DNA of 64,000 bases from Sarcodiotheca gaudichaudii (GCA_032355985.1 JAUKVZ010000009.1:38504-102503); one strand, 5' to 3'. Shown: positions 53,728-61,900, counted from the stretch's first letter. A program made the numbers and translations. The notes: a model not told the origin generated them from the sequence alone.

Positions 53728-53901
53728 ATGCCGCGTTCGATGACGTTGATCATCGAAGAGGCGCTTCGAGTCGCCCTGTTGGTCGCGAAACAGAACAGGC
53801 GACGGCCCTATAGATGCCAGCGCATGATCGTGCGGGCAAGTGCGGACATGCCGTCTGCGCGGCCTCTGCGCTTCACAATCGGCGGTTTGTGCGGTTTGTG
53901 A
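53728..53901 (+). CDS. Possible small basic protein (57 aa)
   Basis: A short frame with AGGAG 10 nt before its ATG. The product starts M-P-R-S-M-T-L-I-I-E-E-A-L-R-V-A-L-L-V, an amphipathic helix, then is strongly basic (Q-N-R-R-R-P-Y-R). It follows the PilZ gene by 66 nt. No homologs are known to me, and the frame may be chance. Confidence 0.3.
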   Translation: MPRSMTLIIEEALRVALLVAKQNRRRPYRCQRMIVRASADMPSARPLRFTIGGLCGL

Positions 53902-53964
53902 CGGCGTCCTTTCCGCATGTCCTAGAATCATCGCGTTCCCAACTTCCTGAAGGAGGAACCTGCG

Positions 53965-54417
53965 ATGGATGTGATGAACCCTGACTACATGAATGCGGTG
54001 CGGGAGACGTTTTCGCGCGCGAAGTTCACGGATGCGATCGGTGTGCGGCTTCTCGACGCCGGGCCGGGCTGGTGCGAGACGGAGCTTGTGATCGAGGAGC
54101 GGCATCAGCAGCAGAATGGATGCGTGCATGCGGGTGTGCAGGCGACGATGGCGGATCACACGGCCGGCGCCGCGGGGTTCACGGTGATCGGGGCGGATGA
54201 GTGGCTCCTCAGCAGTGAGTTCAAGATCAATCTGCTGCGTCCGGCGCAGGGCGAGCGGCTGCGCTGCCGCGGGACGGTGCTCAAGCCGGGGCGGCGGCTG
54301 GTGATCTCGGAGGCTGAGGTCTTCGCGGTGCACAACGGCGCGGAGAAGCTGGTTTCGAAACTGGGCGTGACGCTTGCGGTGCTGAAGGTTGCGCCTCGTG
54401 ACAATGGCGGATCGTAG
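53965..54417 (+). CDS. PaaI-type hotdog thioesterase
   Basis: 150 aa. The hotdog-fold acyl-CoA thioesterase motif is seen as Q-Q-N-G-C-V-H-A-G-V-Q-A-T-M-A-D-H-T-A-G-A-A (the H-x-G region with catalytic Asp), then S-S-E-F-K-I-N-L-L-R-P-A. GGAGGAA lies about 8 nt before the ATG, and a TAGAAT hexamer at 53923-53928 is a plausible -10. Members hydrolyse aryl- or acyl-CoA esters; the exact substrate is unknown. Confidence 0.87.
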   Translation: MDVMNPDYMNAVRETFSRAKFTDAIGVRLLDAGPGWCETELVIEERHQQQNGCVHAGVQATMADHTAGAAGFTVIGADEWLLSSEFKINLLRPAQGERLRCRGTVLKPGRRLVISEAEVFAVHNGAEKLVSKLGVTLAVLKVAPRDNGGS

Positions 54418-54459
54418 AACGCGGGCGAGGCGCGGATTGATTCGTGTATGCTCGGGTTG

Positions 54460-55926
54460 ATGACTCCGGCGGAAGCACAACAGATTCAGCGTCAGGCGCA
54501 GGCGCGGTATATGGCGGGCGATTTCACAAGCGCCGCGACGTTGCTGCGCCCGCTTGTCGCGGCGAAGCCGAAGGACCCTGATCTGCTGTATCGCCTGGCG
54601 ATGGCGGAGATGTATACCTCTGCGTATCCGATGGCGAAGAAGCGGATCGAGCAGGCGCTGAAGATCGCGCCGAAGTCGCCGGAGCTGCATTGCGCGATGG
54701 CGCAGTGCCGGCAACGCGAGGGCGCAGTGGATGATGCGATGCGTTCGATTGAGACGGCGCTGCGGCATGCGCCGGCGCATGGCGGGGCGCTGCATGAGAA
54801 GGCGGAGCTGCTGCGCGTGATGGGCCGGTATGGCGAGGCGCTGGAGACGCTGCGCAAGGCGCAGGCGACGGGGCAGGTGAATCCGGGGATGGATCTGCTG
54901 GAGGCGCAGATCGTGGGCGTGCTGGAAGGGCCGGCGGAGGCGGCGGCGTTTCTTGAGGCGCGGCTGGCGCGCGGGGATCTTCCGGCGGGGCCGGAGGCGA
55001 GCGTGAAGTTTCATCTGGGCGCGGCGCTGGAGAAGCTGGGCGAGCATGATCGTGCGTTTGAACTTGTCGCTGAAGCGAATGCATCGCGCGGGGGCGCGTA
55101 TGACGCGGATGCGACGGAGCGCTTTGCGGATGAGCTGATTGAGGCGTGGTCGGAGGAGTTCTTCCGGGAGGCGGCGCGGTCGACGAATGATTCGGCGGTT
55201 CCGGTCTTCATCGTGGGGATGCCTCGCTCGGGGACGAGTCTTGTCGAGCAGATCATCGCGAGTCATCCGGAGGGGTATGGGCTGGGTGAGCATGACGGGC
55301 TGACGGCGGTTGCGCATGAGCTCTTGCGTGATGAGTCGGGCTGGGCGATGGGCGCGAAGACGGGTGAGCTGACGGCGGCGAAGCTTTCAAGCGCTGCGCG
55401 GAAGCATCTGAATCAGATTCGCAAGCTGAACCGGAAGGCGGCGCGGATCACGAACAAGATGCCGACGAACTTTCTGCACTGCGGGTTGATTCGGCTGCTT
55501 TATCCGAACGCGACGATTCTGCATTGCGTGCGGGATCCGAAGGACACGTGTGTGTCCTGCTTCTTTCAGGATTTCGGGGCGCAGCATGTGTACACGCAGG
55601 ATCTGAAGGATCTGGCTTCGTTTTACAGGGTGTATGCGCGGGTGATGGATCACTTCAAGCGGGTGTTTGGAGCGACGGATGAGGGCGGGCTGTTTGATAT
55701 TGAATATGAAGCGCTGGTTGATGATCAGGAGCGCGTGAGCCGCGTGATGATCTGCGAGCAGCTTGGGCTGGAGTGGGACGAGGCGTGTCTTTCGTTTCAC
55801 ACGACTGATCGGGCGACGGTGACGGCCAGCCGCGATCAGGTGCGCAAGCCGATGTATCGCTCGAGCGTTGAGCGCTGGAAGCGATTTGAGAAGCATCTTT
55901 CGCCGCTGCTTGATGCGCTGGAGTAG
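54460..55926 (+). CDS. TPR-sulfotransferase fusion protein
   Basis: 488 aa. Residues ~1-190 are TPR repeats (A-R-Y-M-A-G-D-F-T-S-A, Y-R-L-A-M-A-E-M-Y, A-L-K-I-A-P-K-S-P-E). The C-terminal half is a sulfotransferase: the PAPS 5'-phosphosulfate loop I-V-G-M-P-R-S-G-T-S-L-V-E-Q and the 3'-phosphate motif I-L-H-C-V-R-D-P-K-D-T-C. Such fusions sulfate proteins or glycans and resemble TPST-like enzymes. I prefer 54460 over 54448 because the earlier ATG sits inside a TATGCT hexamer that ends 7 nt before 54460. Confidence 0.85.
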   Translation: MTPAEAQQIQRQAQARYMAGDFTSAATLLRPLVAAKPKDPDLLYRLAMAEMYTSAYPMAKKRIEQALKIAPKSPELHCAMAQCRQREGAVDDAMRSIETALRHAPAHGGALHEKAELLRVMGRYGEALETLRKAQATGQVNPGMDLLEAQIVGVLEGPAEAAAFLEARLARGDLPAGPEASVKFHLGAALEKLGEHDRAFELVAEANASRGGAYDADATERFADELIEAWSEEFFREAARSTNDSAVPVFIVGMPRSGTSLVEQIIASHPEGYGLGEHDGLTAVAHELLRDESGWAMGAKTGELTAAKLSSAARKHLNQIRKLNRKAARITNKMPTNFLHCGLIRLLYPNATILHCVRDPKDTCVSCFFQDFGAQHVYTQDLKDLASFYRVYARVMDHFKRVFGATDEGGLFDIEYEALVDDQERVSRVMICEQLGLEWDEACLSFHTTDRATVTASRDQVRKPMYRSSVERWKRFEKHLSPLLDALE

Positions 55927-55935
55927 GCGCGGGGT

Positions 55936-57183
55936 TTACTTGTTGAGCGCCTGGTTGATGGCCTGGCGGAGCATGTCTTTGACGCCGGGGCCGTAGCCGA
56001 TCTGGTTGAAGATGATGTTCCCTTGCTGATCGATGACGATGGTGTGGGGGATGGGGCTGACGCCATACATCTCGGCGACGACGCCTCGATCGAGGAGGAT
56101 GGGGAAGCTCCAGCCTTTTTCGGCGGCGAAGGCTCTGACCTTGTCGGGCGCTTCGCGGATGTTGACGGCGGCGAGGATGACATCGCCATCGTATTCATCG
56201 ACGATGCTTGCGACGGAGGGAAGGCCGGCGATGCAGGGCGCGCACCAGGTGGCCCAGAAGTCGAGGATGACGACCTTGCCGCGTTTGGCGGCGAGATCGA
56301 AGGTGTCGCCTTCGAGTGTTGGCAGCGCGAAGTTTGGCGCGGGGCCCTGGGGGCCGGCGGGCTGTCCTCCCATCTGGCGCTGGATTTGCTCTTCGATGGC
56401 GCTGTTGATGTCGGCGACGACTTTGTAGCCAGCGGGGAGTTCGGGCGCATCGAATGCATCCTTTGCGGCCCCGACCTTGTTGTCATCGAAGTTGAAGCCG
56501 ACGGTGATCATGAACTCGCCGGGTTGCATGTCGGGATTGGCGGGCGGCTCGATGACCATGTTGCGCAGCCAGGGCGTGTCGGAATCTTCGATGGCGAAGC
56601 GGATCTCGACGGGATCGGTGGCGTTTTCGTAGAGGCCCGGGCCTTTGGCGCGAAGGAGGTGGCGCGGGGGATTGGTGTCTTTATCGAGGCGGACGTAGGT
56701 GATGTCGGTGAGGGTTTCGGTGAAGGATTGGGCATCATCGAGGAGCGCGCCCATAGAGCTGATGACTTCGCCCCAGAAGTTTGAGCCGCCGAATGTGTCC
56801 ATGGCGCCGCGGGTGTTCGTCTCAGTGATCTGCGCGACTTTCATGGATGGCAGGAGCATGGTGAGCGATTCGCCATTGAAGACGACGATCTGATCGGAGC
56901 CGACGAGCATGGCGGAGGTGTTTGTCGGCGTGATGGCGAAGCGGCCGTTGCGATCGATGGTGATTTTCGCGGATGCGGGATCGACGGAGAGATCGGCGGG
57001 CAGGCCTTCGATTTGTGTGGAGGCTTCGAAGGTGAAGGCTTCGAGGTTTGCGTAGTGATCGAGCATGGCGTCGACGGCGCTGTCGGCGCGGTTGTCCTGT
57101 GCGGTGGCCGCGGGCGCGAGGGCGCAGGACAGCGCGATGGCGGTGAGCGAGGCGGCGCAGAACGAGTTCATTGCTCGATGCAT
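55936..57183 (-). CDS. Secreted DUF2092/LolA-like plus TlpA-type thioredoxin protein
   Basis: A 415-aa exported protein (signal peptide ends A-A-T-A-Q). Residues ~30-245 resemble the DUF2092/LolA-like beta-sheet domain (A-V-D-A-M-L-D-H-Y-A-N-L-E-A-F-T-F-E-A-S). The C-terminal part is a TlpA/ResA-type thioredoxin with the active site F-W-A-T-W-C-A-P-C, then V-D-E-Y-D-G-D-V and I-P-H-T-I-V-I-D-Q-Q-G. It probably reduces periplasmic disulfides. AGGAG precedes the ATG at 57183; an in-frame TTG at 57192 is less likely. It converges on the sulfotransferase with 9 nt between stops. Confidence 0.84.
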   Translation of the reverse strand: MHRAMNSFCAASLTAIALSCALAPAATAQDNRADSAVDAMLDHYANLEAFTFEASTQIEGLPADLSVDPASAKITIDRNGRFAITPTNTSAMLVGSDQIVVFNGESLTMLLPSMKVAQITETNTRGAMDTFGGSNFWGEVISSMGALLDDAQSFTETLTDITYVRLDKDTNPPRHLLRAKGPGLYENATDPVEIRFAIEDSDTPWLRNMVIEPPANPDMQPGEFMITVGFNFDDNKVGAAKDAFDAPELPAGYKVVADINSAIEEQIQRQMGGQPAGPQGPAPNFALPTLEGDTFDLAAKRGKVVILDFWATWCAPCIAGLPSVASIVDEYDGDVILAAVNIREAPDKVRAFAAEKGWSFPILLDRGVVAEMYGVSPIPHTIVIDQQGNIIFNQIGYGPGVKDMLRQAINQALNK

Positions 57184-57210
57184 GTTGATCAATCTCCTGG
57201 GTTTGACTGT

Positions 57211-58314
57211 TCAACAGTGTAGGGGCGGAGCGTTCTCCGGCGGGGCTCTGAGGTTGGATGTGTGTCTGCGCGTGTGTGAGCGGGATTTTCGTTGTGTTTG
57301 GCGGCGTTTCTTTTTGTCGCGCGCTGATTTAAGGCGTGCGGTTTTCGGTGCGCGCGAGGGGCCTTCGTGGTTGCGGATGCGTGATGCGGTTTCGGGCGCC
57401 GGAGGTTCGGGGGTTGATTCGATGGTCGGCGGTTCGGGTTGTTCGACCGGCGCGTCATCCTGCGCTTTTTGTCGGGCGCTTTCGAGGAGTTCGGCGGGCG
57501 AACGGGGATCGAGGGCGATGAGGGCCTGGGCGGCCTTGCGCGCGGATTCGGGTTTGGTGTCGGGGTGGATCTGCGTGATGCGAAGGAGCGTTGAGCGGGC
57601 GGCGGCGGGCGCGAGCTCGTCACGATGGAGCTGGCGGAGTTGGATGAGTGTTTTGATGCGCTCGATGCGATCGGAGTTTTCGGGGGCGGCGATCCAGCGC
57701 ATGAGCTGGGAGAGGGAGAGATTGAAACGGCGGGCGAGACGGAGGAGTGAGTCTTCGGAATCGAGTTCGGGATCTTCGTGATCGCGTGCGGTGAGGAAGG
57801 CGAGGATGAGGGAGTCGGATTCGGTGTCGGAGAGGGTTAATTGGGACGCATGCGTTGTTGGTTGGGTTTTGTGTTTGTTGGGCGCGGATGGGTGTTCGAG
57901 AGATGGAGAAGAGGGTAGGAGAGTGGAGCCCTCACCTGGCCTCTCCCACTCGGCTTCGCCTGCGCGGGAGAGGGAGGGGAGGGAAGAGTTGGACGCAGGC
58001 GTTAGTGGTTGGGCTTTGTGTTTGTTCGAAGATGCAGGACTTCGAGGATTGGAGGAGAGAGTAGAAGGTCGAGCCCTCACCCCGGCCCTCTCCCACTCGG
58101 CTTCGCCTGCGCGGGAGAGGGAGGGGAGGGAAGAGTTGGACGCAGGCGCTGTTGGTTGGTGTGTGTGTTTGTTGGGCGCGGGTGGGTGTTCGAGCGATGG
58201 AGAAGAGGGTAGGAGGGTGGAGCCCTCACCTGGCCTCTCCCACTCGGCTGCGCCTGCGCGGGAGAGGGAGGGGGAGTTGGTTTGGGGACGATCGAGGAGT
58301 GTTGTTGTTGTCAT
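57211..58314 (-). CDS. Protein of unknown function with three in-frame 49-residue units derived from the dispersed repeat
   Basis: A 367-aa frame. After a short N-terminus (M-T-T-T-T-L-L-D-R-P-Q-T-N) come three tandem 49-residue units, each starting P-S-L-S-R-A-G-(A/E)-A-E-W-E-R. Their DNA is the hairpin repeat found elsewhere in intergenic regions. Units 1 and 3 are nearly identical and unit 2 differs in the middle. The downstream ~200 residues look like an ancestral protein: an HTH-like helix pair (L-L-R-L-A-R-R-F-N-L-S-L-S-Q-L-M-R-W), a second helical block (I-Q-L-R-Q-L-H-R-D-E-L) and a basic disordered tail. No start codon follows the repeats at a sensible place, so they are probably translated. 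Confidence 0.55.
   Translation of the reverse strand: MTTTTLLDRPQTNSPSLSRAGAAEWERPGEGSTLLPSSPSLEHPPAPNKHTHQPTAPASNSSLPSLSRAGEAEWERAGVRARPSTLSSNPRSPASSNKHKAQPLTPASNSSLPSLSRAGEAEWERPGEGSTLLPSSPSLEHPSAPNKHKTQPTTHASQLTLSDTESDSLILAFLTARDHEDPELDSEDSLLRLARRFNLSLSQLMRWIAAPENSDRIERIKTLIQLRQLHRDELAPAAARSTLLRITQIHPDTKPESARKAAQALIALDPRSPAELLESARQKAQDDAPVEQPEPPTIESTPEPPAPETASRIRNHEGPSRAPKTARLKSARDKKKRRQTQRKSRSHTRRHTSNLRAPPENAPPLHC
57926..57979 (+). repeat. Dispersed hairpin repeat, copy 2
   Basis: Core starting GGAGCCCTCACCTGGCCTCT with GGGAGAGGG as the closing arm. It belongs to the third (most downstream) in-frame unit of the overlapping minus-strand gene. Confidence 0.85.
58071..58126 (+). repeat. Dispersed hairpin repeat, copy 3
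   Basis: Core GAGCCCTCACCCCGGCCCTC…GGGAGAGGGAGGG. About 146 nt downstream of copy 2, forming the middle unit of the tandem array; its flank differs from units 1 and 3. Confidence 0.85.
58219..58274 (+). repeat. Dispersed hairpin repeat, copy 4
   Basis: Core as copy 2, with GGCTGCGCC rather than GGCTTCGCC in the loop. It encodes the first in-frame unit, 13 codons after the start codon of the minus-strand gene. Confidence 0.85.
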
Positions 58315-58497
58315 GGGGGCATTGAAGCATGGGTGGGATTTGGGGCAAGGGTGATTTGGGGGAGGTGCGCGAAACGTGTGCGCGAGGCGCGATGTAGGCG
58401 GGGTATGTGCGTGATTTTTCTGAACGGGGGGCGATGTTCAGCGCGGCGCCCCCCTACGCGGGGATGCGAGATTTGGAGGTGTGATTAGACTTTGCGG

Positions 58498-58863
58498 ATG
58501 GATGAGCGGTTTGTGATCATTCGGCAGCCGTGGTGGGTGCGGATATGGCTGCATCCGGTGGGATGTGTTGTTGGTTACATCTCGCTGTTGATGATGGCGA
58601 TTGGATGTTTTCGATTGCTGACCGATGTGGCGGGGCTGCATCAGGTTTTGAGTTTCCTGATTGTGGGTCTGCTTGCGGTGTTTCGCGGTGCGGTTGTTAT
58701 TGCGCTTTGCGGGATTGCGGGTGCGATTGCTGTTTGGAATTGGCCGTGGTGGGTGGCGGCGCTTTGCAGTGTGCCTGGTGTGTGGGTTGGCGCGCTTGCG
58801 GTGTTCGGGAAGATTCGGTTTGAGAGTATTTTTGTGAAAGCGATTCGCGCGGCGAATGAGTAG
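58498..58863 (+). CDS. Small membrane protein of unknown function
   Basis: 121 aa with three hydrophobic segments (P-V-G-C-V-V-G-Y-I-S-L-L-M-M-A-I-G, F-L-I-V-G-L-L-A-V-F-R-G-A-V-V-I-A-L-C, W-W-V-A-A-L-C-S-V-P-G-V-W-V-G-A-L). No family recognised. The ATG at 58498 is chosen because TAGACT ends 6 nt before it; the TTG at 58492 in frame falls inside that gap. It is divergent from the repeat-bearing gene. Confidence 0.6.
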   Translation: MDERFVIIRQPWWVRIWLHPVGCVVGYISLLMMAIGCFRLLTDVAGLHQVLSFLIVGLLAVFRGAVVIALCGIAGAIAVWNWPWWVAALCSVPGVWVGALAVFGKIRFESIFVKAIRAANE

Positions 58864-59239
58864 TGCGTGGGGTGTTTGCATCTCGCGCTTCGGCTGCGCT
58901 TGCGCGGGAGCAGGAGAGCAGGTGATCAGGAGGTCGCAGGCGTTGGTGGGAATCTTTGGCGAATGGCGTGCGCGTCGAATAGTCGAGCGTGGGTAGAAGG
59001 AGTAAGAGGTGGAGCCCTCACCCCGGCCCTCTCCCACTTGGCTGCGCCTGCGCGGGAGAGGGAGGGGGACGTTGACGCGTTGCGCGCGCCTTTGGGAGGG
59101 GCGATGGGCGCTTTGGGCGCGGGGGTCCTGGTGGATGTTTGAGTGGATCGGGGCGTTGAGCCGAACGAAGGGTCATCGGGCGGATCGCGCGATTCGCTAT
59201 GTGGAGATTCTGTAAGCATTCAGCTGGAAGGGCGGATGT
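58864..59239. other. Repeat-bearing intergenic region
   Basis: No supported gene. It holds a degenerate repeat core at 58882-58917 and a full composite unit from about 58933 to 59067, whose left 80 nt closely match 61438-61515. Confidence 0.6.
58933..59067 (+). repeat. Dispersed composite repeat, copy 5 (linker plus hairpin core)
   Basis: The linker begins GTCGCAGGCGTTGGTGGG and contains TGGCGAATGG and GTCGAGCGTGGGTAGAAGG; the core is 59010-59067 (GGAGCCCTCACCCCGGCCCT…GGGAGAGGGAGGGGG). The same order of blocks recurs near 61440-61553 and 61697-61830. Confidence 0.85.
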
Positions 59240-59629
59240 ATGAACTGGTATCTGGAAGCGCTTCGGAAGTACGCGGTGTTCACGGGTCGTTCGCGGCGGA
59301 AGGAATACTGGTGGTATGCGCTGTTTCAGATCGTGATTGTGTATGGCGTCATCTTGATTGCGGGGAGCATGCCCGAGTCGTCGGGCGGGATCCTGGCGCT
59401 TGCAGCGCTGCTGTACGCGCTTGCGACATTCATTCCGAGCATTGCCGTCTCGGTGCGTCGTCTGCATGATTCGGGGAAGACGGGCTGGCTTGTGCTATTG
59501 AACTTCGTGCCGGCGATCGGGCCGATCATCATGATTGTGCTTTTCGCGCTGCCGAGCGATCCGGGATCGAATCTGTACGGACCGAATCCGATTACGGGTG
59601 AGTCTTCGGCTGCGCCTCCTTCGATGTGA
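59240..59629 (+). CDS. DUF805 membrane protein
   Basis: 129 aa. The DUF805 opening N-W-Y-L-E-A-L-R-K-Y-A-V-F-x-G-R-S-R-R-K-E-Y-W-W-Y is clear, followed by three or four helices and the family R-L-H-D-S-G-K-T-G-W-L loop and G-x-N-x-Y-G-P-N-P-x end. GGAAGGGCGG lies upstream of the ATG. The function of the family is unknown. Confidence 0.88.
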   Translation: MNWYLEALRKYAVFTGRSRRKEYWWYALFQIVIVYGVILIAGSMPESSGGILALAALLYALATFIPSIAVSVRRLHDSGKTGWLVLLNFVPAIGPIIMIVLFALPSDPGSNLYGPNPITGESSAAPPSM

Positions 59630-60000
59630 TGTTTTTGTCGATGTTGGTGTATGGCGCGCGGCGTTGGTGTTCGCTGCGCGTGTTTGTCATGCGCGGTTGG
59701 TTGGCAATGGTTGGAGACGTCTTAGATTGGGGAGCCCTCTCCCCGGCCCTCTCCCACTCGGGTGGGCCTGCTGAGGGAGAGGCAGGCGGGAAGGCTTGCC
59801 GTGAGCCGGGTGTGTGGGTTTGGTTTTCGGTCGGATGGGGTTTGTTTGCGGGGGCGAATGGGTGGTATCGGACGGTCTGGTGGGGGTATGGAACAGGCGG
59901 GAGGTTGGGTGCGAATAGTCCGATGGATGTTTGTGTCTGCGCGCGGGCATTGACGGGCTCGGGCGGTATGGGAGGCGGCGCCGTCAGGAGGGACGCTGCC
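59630..60000. other. Intergenic region with one repeat copy
   Basis: The frame of the next gene is open through this stretch, but there is no signal peptide and a repeat copy sits inside it, so I treat it as noncoding. Nothing else recognised. Confidence 0.5.
59731..59786 (+). repeat. Dispersed hairpin repeat, copy 6 (diverged)
   Basis: Starts GGAGCCCTCTCCCCGGCCCT; the loop and right arm have drifted (ACTCGGGTGGGCCTGCTGA, then GGGAGAGGC). Confidence 0.8.
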
Positions 60001-61308
60001 ATGGGGCTGGTATCAATGTTGGTTGTTGTTTCGTCTTGCGCGCTTGTGGGCGCGGGCGATGATGGTGTGCGCGGGGCGGCGCCGGAGTTTGGGCGTTATC
60101 GCATTGTGCGCATGCCGCAGTTTGGCGATTCGTTCTTTCGCGGGACGGCGCTGAACGAATCGCGGGAGGTTGTTGGCACGACGCTTGTTGATCAGGATGG
60201 ATCGCTGCGGCCGCGGGCGGTGGTGTGGCGGCCGGGCAGCGGGCTGACGCTGATGACGTCGCCTGATGTGATGGAGGTGACGGCCAATGACATCAACAAC
60301 AGCGGGCAGGTTGTCGGATTGATCGCGGAGCTGCCGGGCGAAGAGACGGGGACGACGCCTTCGATTGGTTACATCTGGGATTCGCGCACGAGCATTTTGC
60401 CGACGGATCTTGGGATCGCATCGCGGCAGGAGCCGGTGGCGATCAATGATCTTGGTGAGATTGCGGGGCGGGATTTCGATTTTGATGGGCCGCCCTGGTA
60501 TCGCGCCCCGGTGAGCGGGAACATCTTTGAGATCTTTCTGCCGGGGCAGGGTTTGATGATCGGCGCGAATGAGGCGACGGCGATCAGTGAGAATGGGATC
60601 GTTGTGGGCGCGATGGTGAATACTTCTTTTGCGCTGACTGCTTTTGCATGGACGCCGGGGGATGGGACGCAGGCGCTTGATGTGACGCCGACCACATTTG
60701 AGACGATTCCTGCGGGTGTGAACAGCGCCGGGCAGATTGCGGGGCGCATTGCGGATGATTTTGACAGGAGTGTTGCGCGCTGGGATGGCGTGGGCGCGCC
60801 GGTTGAGGATCTTGGGTTGTCGGATCCGTTTCAGTTTGTGTCGGTGGCGACTGACATTAATGAGGCGGGTGTGATTGTCGGTCAGTCGCCGAACGGGCGG
60901 CCTCCACCTGAGGGGTTTGATGTGCCTTTCATGTGGAAGGAGGGTGTGTTTCGGGATTTGAAGGATTTGAACAACACGCCGTTGCGCACGTTTGAGGTGT
61001 TTTATCGTGCGATTGATATCAATGAGCAGGATGAGATTCTTGTGCAGATGTGGTATTCGCCGCACGAGTTTGATTACGAGTGGGTGCTGCTTGTGCCGAC
61101 TTCGCCGGCTGATGTGAATGGTGATGGGTTTGTGAATGCGGAGGATCTTGCGGAGCTGCTTGGGCGCTGGGGCGTGTGTCCGGAGGTTGGGCCGCCGTTT
61201 CCTGAGGTGAGTTACTTCTGCAAGTGGGATCTTGATGGTGATGGAGTTGTCGGGGCGGCGGATCTTGCGGGATTGATTGGAAGCTGGGAGCTGGGAGAAG
61301 AGGATTAG
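60001..61308 (+). CDS. HAF-repeat secreted protein with GC-type dockerin tail
   Basis: 435 aa with a signal peptide. It contains HAF-type beta-propeller units: A-L-N-E-S-R-E-V-V-G-T, A-N-D-I-N-N-S-G-Q-V-V-G, A-I-N-D-L-G-E-I-A-G-R, A-I-S-E-N-G-I-V-V-G, G-V-N-S-A-G-Q-I-A-G-R, A-T-D-I-N-E-A-G-V-I-V-G, A-I-D-I-N-E-Q-D-E. The tail has D-V-N-G-D-G-F-V-N-A-E-D-L, R-W-G-V-C-P and D-L-D-G-D-G-V-V-G-A-A-D-L, the two-loop dockerin. AGGAGG lies 9 nt before the ATG at 60001, which decides the start. Surface or secreted; function unknown. Confidence 0.84.
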   Translation: MGLVSMLVVVSSCALVGAGDDGVRGAAPEFGRYRIVRMPQFGDSFFRGTALNESREVVGTTLVDQDGSLRPRAVVWRPGSGLTLMTSPDVMEVTANDINNSGQVVGLIAELPGEETGTTPSIGYIWDSRTSILPTDLGIASRQEPVAINDLGEIAGRDFDFDGPPWYRAPVSGNIFEIFLPGQGLMIGANEATAISENGIVVGAMVNTSFALTAFAWTPGDGTQALDVTPTTFETIPAGVNSAGQIAGRIADDFDRSVARWDGVGAPVEDLGLSDPFQFVSVATDINEAGVIVGQSPNGRPPPEGFDVPFMWKEGVFRDLKDLNNTPLRTFEVFYRAIDINEQDEILVQMWYSPHEFDYEWVLLVPTSPADVNGDGFVNAEDLAELLGRWGVCPEVGPPFPEVSYFCKWDLDGDGVVGAADLAGLIGSWELGEED

Positions 61309-61437
61309 CGAGACGAACTTTGCGCGTGGAGGAGCGCGCACCTATTGGACAACGCCGCGTGAAGCGTGCGTGTGAGGATCGACTGGCGGTCGGGTCTTTG
61401 TGCGTGCGGTTGAGCGCGGCGTTGTTCTATTTTGTTT

Positions 61438-61553
61438 TCGCAGGCGTTGGTGGGCATCCGTGGCGAATGGTGTGCGCGTCGGATCGTCGAGCGTGGATAG
61501 AACGAGTAGATGTGGGAGCCCTCACCCTGCCCTCTCCCGCGAGCGGGAGAGGG
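61438..61553 (+). repeat. Dispersed composite repeat, copy 7 (linker plus short core)
   Basis: The linker is a close match to 58933-59010. The core at 61515-61553 has a shorter loop: CCCTCTCCCGCGAGCGGGAG, then AGGG, giving a tight hairpin. Confidence 0.85.
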
Positions 61554-61638
61554 TGCGGAGCGCACGCGGAGTTTTGAATGTGATTGCGATGTGCCGACAC
61601 CTTTAGACGCTGAGCATGAGGAGAAGAGGTAGGAGGTT

Positions 61639-61695
61639 GAGCCCTCTCCCCGGCCCTCTCCCACTCGGCTGCGCCTGCGCGGGAGAGGGAGGGGG
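61639..61695 (+). repeat. Dispersed hairpin repeat, copy 8
   Basis: Full core GAGCCCTCTCCCCGGCCCTC…GGGAGAGGGAGGGGG, followed by ACGCAGGCGCTGGTG, the start of the next linker. Confidence 0.88.
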
Positions 61696-61696
61696 A

Positions 61697-61830
61697 CGCA
61701 GGCGCTGGTGACGAGTGATTTCCGCTGGCGTGTGCACAGGGTGTTCGAGCGTGGGTAGAAGGAGTAGAAGGTCGAGCCCTCTCCCCGGCCCTCTCCCACT
61801 CGGCTGCGCCTACGCGGGAGAGGGAGGGGG
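61697..61830 (+). repeat. Dispersed composite repeat, copy 9
   Basis: Linker ACGCAGGCGCTGGTG…GTTCGAGCGTGGGTAGAAGG then the core at 61774-61830. It ends 77 nt before the start of the isocitrate-lyase-family gene. Confidence 0.85.
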
Positions 61831-61894
61831 AGAGGGACACAGGCGGGTCGTTGACGCGGGTGGAGGTTTGATGTTGGCGCCGCGTCGGGTTGCC

Positions 61895-61900
61895 TATTGT
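61895..61900 (+). promoter_or_regulatory. -10-like box of the isocitrate lyase/PEP mutase-family gene
   Basis: TATTGT ending exactly 6 nt before the ATG at 61907; no Shine-Dalgarno precedes that ATG. Confidence 0.4.

Noticed and set aside
57211-58314. Phage terminase small subunit or transposase HTH protein
   Set aside because: A helix-turn-helix-like stretch is present, but no other phage or transposon genes are near and no diagnostic motif was found.
59626-60000. N-terminal extension of the HAF-repeat protein to 59626
   Set aside because: The extension reads through a dispersed repeat and overlaps the DUF805 stop. The ATG at 60001 has AGGAGG and begins a signal peptide.
57926-61830. Insertion sequence or RAYT transposase behind the repeats
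   Set aside because: No transposase motifs were found in any frame of the repeat cluster or next to it.
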